Assembly: GCA_028583605.1 (NCBI GenBank)
Contig: CM053332.1
Location: 25,410,692 to 25,474,691, forward strand
Length of the DNA: 64,000 nt
Reading direction: 5' to 3'
Source of the DNA: Dastarcus helophoroides
Lineage: Eukaryota > Arthropoda > Insecta > Coleoptera > Bothrideridae
Shown here: one piece after another, positions 32,612 to 46,500 of the stretch
Position numbering within the stretch: the stretch's first letter is position 1
Layout: each line of letters starts with the position of its first letter
The notes under the pieces: generated by a model
Told to the model about the DNA's origin: nothing
Databases searched by the model: none
What the model saw: only the letters and a program-made list of their open reading frames with translations
Program-made: the position numbers and the translations under genes

Positions 32612-35600
32612 ATGTTACTAAGAAACATAAAAATGTAATTTTTTTTAATTTCCGATTTTTTCAGAAATGTCTCCCTTATTTTAAAAATTTGAGGTTTAAA
32701 TTTCAAATATTTAACCTTTTCTTTAAATTCTTACATAAAAACAGATTTAAAAACAATTAAAAAATTAGAATTTATATTTAAAATCAAAAATTGCTAAGAA
32801 ACTAACTTTTTTTTAATTTCTGAATTTTTTACGAATTTCTTCTTTATTTTGAAAGTGCTGAGTTTAAATTTTAAATATATGGTCCTTTTTTGAAATTTTA
32901 ACGTAAAAAAGATTGAAAAACAATTGAAAAATTAGGAATTCAAGCTTAAAATCAAAACTTTTCCAATAAATCTAAAAATTTAATTTTTTGTCAAATCATT
33001 TTCCAGGAATCTGGCTTTCATTTTGAAAATTTAAGGTTCGAATTTCAAATACTTGGCTCTTTTTAAAAGTCTTCACCTAAAAAACATTTAAAACAATTAA
33101 AATATTAGAAATTTAAATTTAAAATCAAAAATTTTCTAAGAAATCTAAAAATTTAATTTTTCATAAATTTCTGAATTTTTCAAGAATCTCTTCTTTATTT
33201 TGAACACTTGAAGTTTAAATTTTAAATATTTAGCATTTTAATAAAATTTTTACCTAAAAAAAGATTTAAAAACAATCAAATAATTAGGAATTTAAATTTG
33301 AAATTAAAAAGTTACTAAAGGACCTAAAAAATAAATTTTTTGTTAAATTTGCAAATTTTTCAAGAATTTCTTCTTTATTTTAAAAATTTAAGGTCTAAAT
33401 TTTAAATATTAAGCTTTTTTTTTAAATTGTTAACAAAAAAACATTCAAAAACAATCAAAACATTAGAAATCATAACTTTATTAAGAAATCTAAAATTTAA
33501 ATTTTTCGAGAATCTCTTCTTTATTTTATACATCTGCAGTTTAAATTTTAAATATTAAGCATTTTCTTAAAAATGTTACCAATAAAAATATTTGAAACCA
33601 ACTTAGGAATTTAAATTTAAAATAAGAAAATTATTAAGAAACCTAAAAATTTAATTTTTTGTTAAATTTCCAAATTTTTCAGAAATTTCTTTTTTATTTT
33701 GAAAATCTGAGGTTTGAATAAATATTTAGCTTTTTTTAAAAATTTGCACCTAAAAAAACATTTTAAAGACAATCAAAACCTTAGAAATTCAAATTTAAAA
33801 TAACAAATTTATTAAGAAATCTAAAATTTGATTTTATTATAAATTGCCAATTTTTTTAAGAATCTTTTCTTTATTTTAAACATTTGAAGTTAAAATGTCA
33901 AATATTTATCATTTTCTTAAAATTTTTATCTAAAAAAAGTTGTAAAAACAATTAAAAAATTAGGAATTTAAATTTAAAACAAAAAAGTTACTAAGAAACC
34001 TAAAAATTTTATTTTTTGTTAAATTTCAGAATTGTTCAGGAATTTCTTCTTTATTTTAAAAAGTTGAGGCTTAGATTTTAACTATTTCTTTTAATTTTTA
34101 CCTAAAAAATCATTAAAAAAAATCAAAACATAAAAAATTTAAACTTAAAATCACAAATTTATTAAGAAACCTAAAAGTGTAATTTCTTTAAATTTCCGAG
34201 AACCTTTTCTTTATTTTGAACACTTGAAGTTGAAATTTCAAATATTTTGCATTTTCCCAAAATTGTTACCTAAAAAAAAAATTAAAAACAATAAGAAAAT
34301 TGGGAATTCAAATTTAAAATAAAAATTTATTAAGAAACTTAAAATTTAATTATTTGTTAAATTTCGGAATTTTCCAGAAATATCTCCTTTGTTTTGAAGA
34401 CTTGAGGTTTAAATTTAAAATATTAAGCTTCTTCTTAAAATGTTCACCTAAAAAAATATTTAAAAACAATCAAAACATTAGAAATTTAAACTTAAAATCA
34501 CAAATTTATTAAGAAATCTAAAAATTTCACTTTTTTTTAATTGCCAAATTTTTCAGAGTCTTTATTTTTATTTAGAACATTTATAGTTTAAATTTTAAAT
34601 ATTTAGCTTTTTCTTGAATTGTTTACCTAAAAAAAGATTTAAAAACAATAGGAATTTAAATTGAAAATAAGAAAGTTACTGAGAAAATTAAAAATTTAAT
34701 TTTTTGTTAAATTTTTGAATTTTTCACAAATTTCCTCCTCATTTTAAAAATTTGCGGTTTAAATTTTAAATATTTAGCTTTTTCTACAAATTTTTACACA
34801 ACACAACATTTAAAAACAATTAAAACATTAGAAATTTAAACTTAAAATCACAAATTTATTAAAAAATTTGAAAATGTAATTTTATTTTTAGTTTGCCAAA
34901 TTTTTCAGGGGTTTCGGCTTTTTTTTGAACATTTAAAATTTAAATTTCCTATATCTAATATTTAGCATTTTCTTTAAATTTTCACCTAAAAAAAGACTTA
35001 AAAACATTAGGAATTTAAATTGAAAATAAGAAAGTTACCGAGAAACTTAAAAATTTAATTGTTTGTTAAATTTTCGAATTTTTTACAAATTTCTCCCTCA
35101 TTTTAAAAAGTTGAGGTTTAAATTTTAAATATGTTGCTTTTTCTACAAATTTTTACACAAAACAATATTCACAAAAAATCAAAACATTATAAATTTAAAC
35201 TTAAAATCACCAATTTATTAAGAAATTTCAAAATTTTATTTTTTTTTAATTTCCGAATTTTTCAGGGGTCTCTGCTTCATTTTGAACATTTAAAGTTTAA
35301 ATTTCAAATATTTAGCATTTTCTTAAATTTTTTACCCAACAAAAGATTTAAAAACAATCAAAAAATTAGGAATTTAAATTGAAAATAAAAAAGTTACTAA
35401 GAAACCTAAAAATTTAATTTTTTGTTAAATTTTCGAATTTTTCACAAGTTTCTCCTTCATTTTGAAAATTTGAGGTTTAGGTTTTAAATATTTAGCCTTT
35501 TTTCTTAAAATTTTTTCCCAAAAAAACATTTAAAAACAACCAAAACATTACAAATTTAAACTTTAAATCACAAATTTATTAAGAAATCTAAAAATTTATT

Positions 35601-35900
35601 TTTTTTAAATTGCTTAAATTTTTAGAGGCCATTTCTTTATTTTGAACATTTGAAGTTCAAATTTTAAATATTTAGCCTTATTCTTAAAAAATTTACCTAA
35701 AAAAGATTTAGAAACCATCAAAAAATTAGGAATTTAAATTTAAAATCAAAAATTTACTAGGAAATCTAAAAATTTTTTAAAATTTCCGAATTTTTCACTA
35801 ATTTCCAAATTTCTCAATAATTTCTCCTTTATTTTGAAAATTTGAAGTTTCAGTTTCAAGTATTAAGATTTTTCCTAAAATGTCTACTCAAAACAAGCTT
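32612..35900 (+). repeat. Satellite B, block 2 (diverged)
   Basis: The same monomer type continues with more substitutions and indels (AAGAAATCTAAAATTT, TTTAAATTTTAAATATTTAG landmarks). Spacing is still close to 175-180 bp. It fades at about 35900. Confidence 0.88.
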
Positions 35901-36800
35901 TAAATTTAATTTTTACGAAGGTAAAAAATGTTGTACCTAAATTTCGAAAAAAATCTGAAATTTTTGAAATTTATTTTATCAAACCGAGTTTTTTAAAATT
36001 TCTACTTTTTTTTTGAAATTTGAAGTTTAAATTTTAGTTCATTGTTTTACTTAAATTTCTAATTTTTCGATTTTATAAGCAAGCTTGTGGGCTGTATTTC
36101 TGAGCTTGTAAATGAAAGTAAAAAACCTTTGACTGTACTCTTAAGACTGTTACAGTGAATATTTTTTGTGGTTTAAGCCGAAATTTTGAAAAAAAAAGTC
36201 CATTTTTGAGATGAACAGCGAAAGTTCGAGACTGGAATCGAAATTTGTAGAAATAACTGAATTTACGTTTAATTTGCAAATTTCTATTTTAATTTTAAAA
36301 TTTCGATTTATTATCTTAAAATTTCGATTTATAATCAAAATATCGACTTTTTTGTCAAATATTTATGAATTTATGAAAGTGAAAAAAGTGAAAATTTAGA
36401 AAAATAATTGATATTGTCATAAAATTATTTAGGAAAGTCAAATACGTCACTGGACATTTCGACAAAAAAATTAATAATACCAAATTGATTTTACCTTCAT
36501 TGAGCCCCGTTTGGAAAATATTTAAATTATTATTTAAATAAATAAAACTATAATAATTAAAATTTCATTCCACCTGAAATTAAAAAATATAAGCAGTCTT
36601 GAAGACTGCCGACAGAAGTGAAAACTCAAATCTAGGAAATCTGTAGTGTTGCAGTTCAAATCCACATTAGTAAACTAGTCAGAATGTTGGAAATATTTGA
36701 AAATAAACTCCCTAAAACTGAGCTACCGTTTTACATTGTGGTTTGGGTGCTTGTATCGTGTGGAAACGAATTCAATAATATATAATTTATTAATAATGAA
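35901..36800. other. AT-rich, non-periodic DNA
   Basis: Short open frames on both strands (36073-36399) overlap each other and have no domain. A GTTCAAATCC word near 36655 resembles a tRNA B box, but no A box or cloverleaf accompanies it. No gene called. Confidence 0.5.
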
Positions 36801-37221
36801 ATACACTTTAATATAGTATATAGTATATAGTATTGAGTATATAGTATATAATATTAGTATATAGTCTATAGTATATAGTATAAGTATATAGTATATAGTA
36901 TATGTATATAGTAATATAGTATATAGTATATAGTATTAGGTATATATGTAAAGTATATAGTATATAATATATGTATATGTATATAGATAGCATATATGTA
37001 AAATGTATAATAATAGTGAAATAACGGAATAGTAAAATAGTTGTAAGTATATAGTATGATAGTATTAGTTAATAGTAAATATAGTATATAGTATATAGTA
37101 TATATTATATCGTATATAGTATATATATATAGTATATAGTATATAGTATATAGTATATAGTATATAGTATATAGTATATAGTATATAGTATATAGTATAG
37201 TAGTTTATAGTATATATTATA

Positions 37222-37261
37222 TCCTAACTGCTAAACCATTAAAGCAATGTTAACAGTAGGA
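37222..37261. repeat. Hairpin module, copy 1 (imperfect)
   Basis: TCCTAACTGCTAAACCATT, AAAGC, AATGTTAACAGTAGGA. The right arm is identical to that of copy 2; the left arm has diverged. It sits exactly at the turn between AGTATAT and ATATACT repeats. Confidence 0.8.
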
Positions 37262-37423
37262 TAACTATATACTATATACTATATACTATATACTACATAC
37301 TATATACTATATACTATATCATATATACTATATAATATATACTATATACTATATACTATATACTATATACTATAAACTAATACTATGATACTGATAACTA
37401 TAACTCTATAGTATATAGTATAT

Positions 37424-37460
37424 TCCTACTGTTAACATTAAAGCAATGTTAACAGTAGGA
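37424..37460. repeat. Hairpin module, copy 2 (perfect)
   Basis: TCCTACTGTTAACATT and AATGTTAACAGTAGGA are perfect 16-bp inverted arms around AAAGC. The AT heptamers flank it on the left. Confidence 0.92.
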
Positions 37461-37471
37461 TATACCTATAA

Positions 37472-38130
37472 CATTAAGGCATGTTAGTAAGGCGTGATGG
37501 TGACGCGTGACGGTCACGCGAAACCACGAATTTACCCCCTATCTAAAATCTAAAAACTCGACGTGCGTAAGAAGTTGTCACTTAAAAAAAATGTTTATAA
37601 ATTTTGAGATTTTTGGCGAAATTTCCAATTTGTTCCAGAAGTTTAAGAATTTTGAATTGAGTCTTACATTTTAGTAAAGAAACTTAAGTTTTCGTTTGTT
37701 CGCAAAACACTGCCTTTAATACCATTTTTGTGTATAAAGCTGAGGAAAAGGTCAAAATTTCGAAAATAATAGTCCATCTTAGTCGAAATGTTAGACTTGA
37801 AACTTCGAGTAAAAGAGAAAAAAAATTCAAAACTTGAGGAAAATTTGAAACTGAAATAAATCGAATTCATCTTTGTTGGCCTCCATTCAACAAATGCGTT
37901 CCGCAATATCGCTGAGTCTTTAGCGATCAACGACGTTCGGTTGTCAGTGTCGAAGTCAATATCAATATTTAATCGTTTATTTCACCCCTGATGCGGCCCC
38001 CAGATACAGATTCGATTTCGAAAACTATCCGATGTGTAAATAGGATGAAAATTAGATTCTAATTCGAGTTATTCTTAGCCAGCTTCCTGTTTTCTTGGTA
38101 ATTATCGTTGCCCAAACGTCAACAATCTAA
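37472..38130. other. Short unique interval
   Basis: Contains a GC-rich near-palindrome CGCGTGACGGTCACGCG at about 37513-37529 and otherwise non-repetitive AT-rich DNA. The minus frame at 37664-37930 has no recognisable domain. Confidence 0.5.
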
Positions 38131-40482
38131 AATTGAACTTGGAAATATTCAGTAGCGAAATTATTGGGAAAATGGCGAAAATTCATGAATCTTGGAAACA
38201 AAGTCGAAAATTTCGGCAAAAATTATTTGAAGAAAAGTCGATTTGGAAACACGTTCAGATTTCGAAAAAAAAAAGGAGAACTAGAAAAAAAGTTGAAATC
38301 TGCAAAAAATATTTCCCTACATTTCATATTAGTATATTTCTCGAAACTGTTTGTTTTTATTAAAAAATTGACGAAAACTAGAGTCAAAGAGAATTTTTGC
38401 CAGAAACAAAATCGAAATTTTTGGTTTTAAATTCGAGAAATTAAAGTGAAATGTCAAAAAGTACATAGTCACCATTTGTAGAGACATTTTTTAGGGCAGC
38501 TATCTCTTTCCAAGGGACCATTGGTGGACGGTAAACGGCGACAGATGGTCAAAATAGGTAGTTCGCTCTCTATTGTTTGAGAATTTTATAAAACTCTTAC
38601 GTCTATCTAATAAAAAAAATTGAAATTTGTAGAAACATAATAAAATGATGAATGGTGAGCTAAAAGAAATTTCGATGAAAAGAGAATTTTTAGAAACAAT
38701 TTCCTAGAACATTGGAAATATTCAGTAAAAGCTATTATTTGGGAAAATTGGCGAAATTCATAAAAGAAACGAATCATGGAAACAAAGTCAAAATTTCGGC
38801 AAAAATGTAATTTTGAAAGAAAATCGATTTTGAAAACACGTTCAAATTTCGAAAAAAAAAAGGCAAACTTAGAAAAAAAGTCAAAATCTGCAAAAAATAT
38901 TTTCCTCAACATTTTCATATTATTATATTTCTCGAAACGTTTATTTTTTATTAAAAAATTGACGAAAACTAGGGCAGAAGGAAATTTTTCAGAAACAAAA
39001 TCAAATTTTTTGTTTAAATTCAAGAAATTAAAGTGAAATTGTCGAAAAGTAAAAGTCACAATTTGTAGAGACATTTTTTAGGACAGCTATCTCTTCCGAA
39101 GGGACGATCGGTGGACGGTAAACGGCGACAGATGGTCAAAATAGGTAGTTCGCTCTCTATTGTTTGAGAATTTTATGAAGCTACTACTTCTATCTAATAA
39201 ACAAATTGAAATTTGTAGAAACATAATAAAATGATGAAAGGTGAGATGAAAGAAATTTCGATAAAAAGAATTTTGAGAAACAATTTCCTAGAACATTGGA
39301 AAAATTCAGTAAAAGCTAATATTTGGGAAAATTGGCGAAATTCTTCAAAGAAACGAATCTTGGAAACAAAGTCGAAATTTCGGAAAAAATTTAATTTTGA
39401 AAAAAATCAATTTTGGCAACACGTTAAAATTTCGAAAAAAAAAGGCAAATTTGAAAAAAGTCAAAATCTGCAAAAAATATTTTCCTCAACATTTTCATAT
39501 TATTATATTTCTCGAAACGTTTATTTTTTATTAAAAAATTGACGAAAACTAGAGTAGAAGGGAATTTTTCAGAAACAAAATCAAATTTTTTGTTTAAATT
39601 AGAGAAATTAAAGTAAAATTGTCGAAAAGTAAAAGTTACAATTTGTAGACATTTTTTAGGGCAGCTATCTCTTCCGAATGGACGATCCGTGGACGGTAAA
39701 CGGCGGCAGATGGTCAAAATAGGTAGTTCGCTTTCTCTTGTTTGAGAATTTTATAAAACAACTACTTCTATCTAATTAAAATATTGAAATTTGTAGAAAC
39801 ATAATAAAATGATGAATGGTGAAGAAGTGGCGAGGAAGAAATTTCGATAAAAGAGAATTTTTAGAAACAATTTCCTAGAATATTGGAAATATTCAGTAAA
39901 AGCTAATATTTGGGTAAATTGGCAAATTTTATAAAAGAAAGGAACCTTGGAAACAAAGTCGAAATTGCAGAAAAAATGTTAATTTTGAAACAAAATCGAT
40001 TTTGGAAACACGTTCAAATTTCGAAAAAAAAGGGGACCTAGAAAAAAGTTGAAATCTGCAAAAATATTTTTCCCCGAAATTTTCATATTACTGTATTTCT
40101 CGGAATGTTTGTTTTTTTATTAAAAAATTGACGAAAACTAGAGTAAAAGGGAATTTTTCAGAAACAAACTGAAATTTTGAGTTTAAATTCGAGAAATTAA
40201 AGTAAAATGGTCAAAAAGTAAAGTCAAAATTTGTAGACACATTTTTTATGGCAGCTATTTCTTCTGAAGGGACGACCGGTGGACGGTAAACGGCGACAGA
40301 TGCTCAAAAATAGGTACTTCGTTCTCTTGTTTGAGAAGAATTTTATGGAGTACAACTTCTATGCAATAAAAAAATTGTAATTTGTAGAAACATGTAAATA
40401 AAATAATGAATTCTTCATGGTAAAAAAAAACAAAATAATGAATGGTGAGAAATTTCTTAGAACATTGGAAATATTCAAATAT

Positions 40483-40646
<164 letters not shown>

Positions 40647-41551
40647 TCTAATATTTGAGAAAATTCACGAAATTCGAAAAAGAAACGAAACTTGGAAACA
40701 AAGTCGAAATTTCAGCAAAAAGGTAATTTTGAAAAAAAATTGATTTTGCAGATACGTTTAAATTTCCAGAAAAAACGAAACCAAAAAGAAATATTTTCCC
40801 CAACATTTTCATACTATATTTCCGGAAATATTTAATTTTTTATTAATAAATCGGCCCAAATTCGAGTAAAAGGGAAATTTTTGAGAAACAAATCAAATTT
40901 TTGGGTTTACATTCAAGAAATGAAAATAAAATTGTCCAAAAATTAAAGTCAAAATTTGTAGAGAGAGTTTTTAGGACAGTTATCTCCGAGGGGTCGATCG
41001 GTGGACAGTAAACGACAACAGATGGTCAAAATAGGAAGTTCTCTTTCCCCTCTTTGGGAATTCCATAGCGCGACTATTTTTATGTAAAAAAGAGTCGAAA
41101 TTTGTAGAAACATTATCAAAAATTGAATTTTGTAGGACAGCTGTCTCAAGGGATCATCGGTGGACGGTAAACGGCGACAGATGGTCAAAATGAGAGATTC
41201 GCTCTCCCCTCTTTGAGAATTTTATGAAGCAACTACTTCCTATCTAATAAAAAATCGAAATTTGTAGAAACATAATAAAATGTTGAATTTTGAGATAAAA
41301 AAATACGAAAAAAAGTGAATTTCGAAGAATAACTTTTTAAAAAATGTTCAGTAAAAGCTAATATTTTAAGAAAATTCGCCCAATTTGGAAAAAAGACGAA
41401 TCTGGGAAACAAAGTCGAAATTTTGCCAAAAATGTAATTTAGAAAAAGGTCCGATTTTGCCCGTTTAAATTCCGATAAAAAATGGAAACCTGAAAAAAAA
41501 TTGAAATCTTCAAAAAATATAGTTCCCCAACATTTTCATATTATTATACGG

Positions 41552-41632
41552 AGTTGACATAACAAATTTGATCTCCTGAAAGCCAATAAGGATTAGAAGA
41601 TTTGAGGATAACCAAGGACCAATCTGTTCCAT
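41552..41632 (+). mobile_element. MITE-like element, internally deleted
   Basis: GATCTCCTGAAAGCCAATAAGGATTA joins directly to TTTGAGGATAACCAAGGACC and AATCTGTTCCA. Left inner arm and right terminus of the 12898 family are retained, the palindromic centre is lost. It lies within a satellite C spacer. Confidence 0.7.
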
Positions 41633-43103
41633 AAAAAAAAACCACAAGGAGTGTTTATTTTTTATTAAACAATCGACTAAAATTCGAGGAAAAGAGAATT
41701 TTTGAGAAACAAAGCGAAATATTTGGTTAAAATTCAAAAAACTAAAGTTAAATTGTGAAAAAGTAAAAATCAACATTTCTAGGGAAATTTTTTAGCACAG
41801 CTATCTCCAAAGGGACGATCTGTGGACGGTAAAAGACGACAGATGATCAAAATAAAAAGTTCGCTCTCCCCTGTTTGACGTTTATGGAGAGACTAATTCT
41901 ATCTAATAAGACAATTAAAACGATTTGAAGTCGAAAACACTAATAATATGTAGTCAACATTTGAAGTTTAAAATTTAGGAAAATTACATAAAATATAAAA
42001 TAAAATCCACAAATTTTGGATTTAAATTCGAAAAATTAAGGTAACATTATTAAGAAGTAAAAGTCCAAATTTATAGACAAATTTGTTAAGACAGCTCTCT
42101 CTAAGTGGTCGATCGGTGGACGGTAAACGGCAATAGATGATAAAAATAGGAGGTTCACTTTAACCGATTTAAAAATTTCGTGGAACAACTATTTCTATCT
42201 AATAAGATAATTAAAGGAGTTTGAATTCGAAAGCACTAATAACATGGAGGCAAAATTTAAGTTAAACATTTAGAAGAATTATGTGAAATATAAAATAGAA
42301 TTTACATATTTTGGGTTTAAATTAGAAAAAAATAGAGTAAAACTATTAAAAAGTAAAGGTCAACATTTAAAAAGAAATTTTTTAGGACAGCTATCTCCGA
42401 GGGGTTGATCGGTGGACGGTAAACGGCAACACATGGTCAAAATAGGAGGTTAATTTTCCCCTGTTTGAGAATTTTGTGGAACAACTATTTCTATCTAATA
42501 AGATAATTAAAGGGATTTGAATTCGAAAGCACTAATAACATGGAGGCAAAATTTAAGTTAAAAATTTAGAAGAATTATGTGAAATATAAAATAAAATTCA
42601 CAAATTTTGGGTTCAAATTAGGGAAACTAGAGTAAAATTGTTAAAAAGTAAAGGTCTACATTTGAAGGGAATTTTTTTAGGACAGCTATCTCCGAGGGGT
42701 CGATCGGTGGACGGTAAACGGCAACACATGGTCAAAATAGTAGGTTAACTTTCCCCTGTTTAAGAATTTCGTGGAACAACTATTTTTATCCAATAAAGCA
42801 ATCGAAATGTGTAGAAACGAAAGATGAATCTTGGAAACCATGTCGACAAAAATATAATTTTGAAAAAAGTTCAATTTGGCAAATAATTATGAAAAAAAGG
42901 GAAATTAAAAAAGTCGAAATCTATATTTTTCCAACATTTTTATACTATATTTCTCGAAATGTTTACTTTTTTTATTTAAAAATCGACTAAAAGTCAAGTA
43001 AAAAGGAATTTTTGACAAACAAATCCAAATTTCGGATTTAAATTCGAAAAATTAAAATAAAAATGTTGAAATATAGCAATCAGCATTTGTAAATCTTAAA
43101 ATT

Positions 43104-43540
43104 TATCTACCTATCTATCTCCTACCTATCTATCTATCCATCTATCTACCTATCTACCTATCTACCTATCTACCTATCTACCTATCTACCTATCTACCTA
43201 TCTACCTATCTACCTATCTACCTATCTACCTATCTACCTATCTACCTATCTACCTATCTACCTATCTACCTATCTACCTATCTACCTATCTACCTATCTA
43301 CCTATCTACCTATCTACCTATCTACCTATCTACCTATCTACCTATCTACCTATCTACCTATCTACCTATCTACCTATCTACCTATCCACCTATCTACCTA
43401 TCTACCTATCTACTTATCTACCTATCTACCTATCTACCTATCTACCTATCTACCTATCTACCTATCTACCTATCTACCTATCTACCTACTATCTACCTAT
43501 CTACCTATCTACCTATCTACCTATCTACCTATCTATCTTC
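43104..43540. repeat. (CTACCTAT)n microsatellite
   Basis: About 50 copies of an 8-bp unit with a few variant units lie in a satellite C unit immediately before GCTATCTCTTCCGAAGAGAC. The satellite core contains GCTATCTC, so the array may have expanded from it. Confidence 0.95.
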
Positions 43541-46500
43541 CTCAGAAGAGATAGTTTTCTAGCTATCTCTTCCGAAGAGACGATCGGTGGAAGCTAAACG
43601 GCAACAGAAGGTGAAAATAGGAGGTTCCCTTTCCCCTATTTGAGAATTTCGTGGAACAACTATGTCTATCTAATAAGATAATTAAAGGGATTTGCATTCG
43701 AAAATGCCAATAACCTCGAGGCAAAATTTGAAGTTAAAAATTTAGAAGAATTATGTGAAATATAAAATAAAATCTACAAATTTGGGATTTAAATTAGAGA
43801 AATTGACGAAAAACTGTAAAAAAGTAAAGGTCAAAATTTGTAGAGAATTTTTTTTGGGCCAGCTGTCTCCAAGGGGTCGATCGGTGGACGATAAATTGCG
43901 ACAGAGGAGCAAAGTGGAGGCTCGCCCTCCCCTCTTTGAGAATCTTATGCAGCGACTACTTCTATCCAATAAAACAATCGAAATTTGTAGAAACAAAAGA
44001 TAAATCCTGGAAACCATTTCGACAAAAATGTTGAAAAAAGTTTAATTTGTCAAATAATTTCGAAAAAATAAGAACTGAAAGTCGAAACATTCATATTTTC
44101 TCATCACGTTCATGCTATATTTCTCGAAATGTTTACTTTTATTAAAAAAATCTGCTAAAGGTCAAATAACAGGAAATTGTTTAGAAACAAATTGTAATTT
44201 TGGATTTAAGTTCAAAAAATAAAAATAAAATCTCGAAAAGTTATAGTTAACATTTGTAGACAAATTTTTTAAGATAGTTATCTCTTTCAAGGAGACGATC
44301 GGTGAACGGTAAACGGCAACAGAAGGACAAAATAGGAGTTTCGCTCTCCTCTTTTTGAGAATTTTATAGAGCAACTACTTCTATCTGATAAGATAATGGG
44401 ATTTGAATTCAAAAATACTAATCAAAAAATTTTAAGTTTAAAATTTAGAAGAATTGCTTAAAATATAAAATAAAATCCACACATTTTGGGTTCAAAATCA
44501 AGAAAATGTAAAATTGTTAAAAAGTAAAGGTTAAAGTTTGTAGAAAAATTTCTTAGGACAGTTATTTCCGAGGGGTCGATCGGTGAACGGTAAGCGGTAA
44601 CAGATGATCGAAATAGGTAGTTCGCGCTTGAGAAGTTTATATTTCTGTCCAATATTATAATTAAAGAGATTTGAATGCAAAAATCTAGTATCATGCAGTC
44701 AAAATAATGGGTTTAAAATTTAGATGAGTTAGTTCAAATACAAAATAAAGTACGCAAATTTTGGATTTGAATTCGAGAAAATGAGGAAAAACTGTTAAAA
44801 AGTAAAAGTGAAATTTGTGGAGAAAGTTTTTAGGACAGCTATCTCCAAGGGGTCAATCGGTGGACGGTAAACGACAACAGATGGTCAAAATAGAAGGTTC
44901 TCTTTCTCCTCTTTGAAAATTCCATAGCGCGACTGCTTCTATCAAATAAAAAAAAATAAAATTTATAGAAACATGATAAAAAATTGAATTTTGAGGTAAA
45001 AAAATGTGTATACAAAGCGAATCTTGAGCAACAATTTAAAAAAATGTTCAGTGCAAAGTAATATTTTGAAAAAAAAAACAATCAAAATTTGTAGAAAAAG
45101 CTTTTAGGACAGCTATCTCCGAGAGGTTGATCGGTGGACGGTAAACGACAACAGATGGTCAAAATAGGAGGATCCCATTCCTCTCTTTGAGAATTTCATG
45201 ACGCAACTACTTCTATCTAATAAAAAAATCAAAATTTATAGAAACGTAATAAAAAATTAAATTTTGAGATAAAAAAATATTTATATAAAGCGAATTTTGA
45301 GGAACAATTTCTTTAAACACAAGAAATGTTCGGTAAAAGCTAATATTTTGAGAAAATTGGCAAAATTTGGAGAAAGAGACGAATCTAGGAAACCATTTCG
45401 ACAAAAATATAATTTTGAAAAAACTTCAATTTCGCAAATAATTTCGAAATAGGGAAGAAACTGAAAAAAAAGTCAAAATCTTCAAAAACATATTTTCAAA
45501 AACGTTTTCATGCTAAATATAGAGAAATATTTCGAAATGTTATTTTTCTTATTAAAGAATCGATTCATATTCAAGTAAAAGGGAAATGTTTGAAAAACAA
45601 ATCGAAATTTAGTGTTAATATTTAGGAAATTATTGCTTTAATTTCTCAAATTTAAACACAAAATTTGATGATGATTGTTAAAAAATAAAAGTCAAAATTT
45701 GTAGAGAAAGTTTTTAGGGCAGCTATCTCCGAGGGGTCGATCGGTGGACGGTAAACGACAGCAGATGGTCAAAATAGAAGGTTCACTTTCTCCTCTTTGG
45801 GTATTTTACAGCGCGACTACTTCTATCAAATAAAAATATTTAAAATTTATAGAAACATGATAAAAAATTGAATTTTGAGGTAAAAAAATGTGTATAAAAA
45901 ACGAATCTAGAGCAACAATTTTGTAAAACATAAAAAATGTTCAGTGCAAGGTAATATTTTGAAAACAAAAACAATCAAAATTTGTAGAGAAAGCTTTTAG
46001 GACAGCTATCTCCGAGAGTTTTATCGGTGGACGGTAAACGACAACAGATGGTCAAAAGAGGAGGCTTCCTTTCCTCTCTTTGAGAATTTCATGACGCGAC
46101 TACTTCTAGCTAATAAAAAAATCAAAATTTATAGAAATTAAATAAAAAATTTGTAGAGAAAGTTTTTAGGACAGCTATCTCCGAGAGTTTGATCGGTGGA
46201 CGGTAAACGACAACAGATGGTCAAAAGAGGAGGCTCCCTTTCCTCTCTCTGAGAATTTCATAACGCGACTACTTTTATCTGACAAAAAAATCAAAATTCA
46301 TAAAAACGTAATAAAAAATTGAATTTTGAGATCAAAAAATATCTATAGAAAGCGAATTTTGAGGAACAATTTCTTTAAACACAAGAAATGTTCGGTAAAA
46401 GCTAATATTTTAAGAAAATTGGCAAAATTTGGAGAAAGAGACGAATCTAGGAAACCATTTCGACAAAAATATTATTTTAAAAAAAGTTCAATTTCGCAAA

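Larger units (their letters stand above)
36801..37471. repeat. (AGTATAT)n heptamer array with inverted half
   Basis: AGTATAT-type heptamers run to about 37220, then the opposite-strand form ATATACT runs from about 37262 to 37375. The two halves are mirror complements around a hairpin module at 37222-37261. A long AT-only cruciform is possible. Confidence 0.9.

Noticed and set aside
36600..36690. Possible tRNA or tRNA-derived SINE (B-box-like GTTCAAATCC)
   Set aside because: No A box, no cloverleaf pairing and no tail or target duplication.
36808..36993. Tyr/Ile-rich minus-strand frame
   Set aside because: It is the AT heptamer array translated.
38607..39074. 155-residue minus-strand frame in satellite C
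   Set aside because: Similar frames recur in other units with shifts (39424-39717, 40949-41188); they follow the repeat and are Phe-rich low complexity.
43104..43540. CRISPR-like array
   Set aside because: The units are contiguous 8-bp microsatellite copies with no spacers, in eukaryotic DNA.
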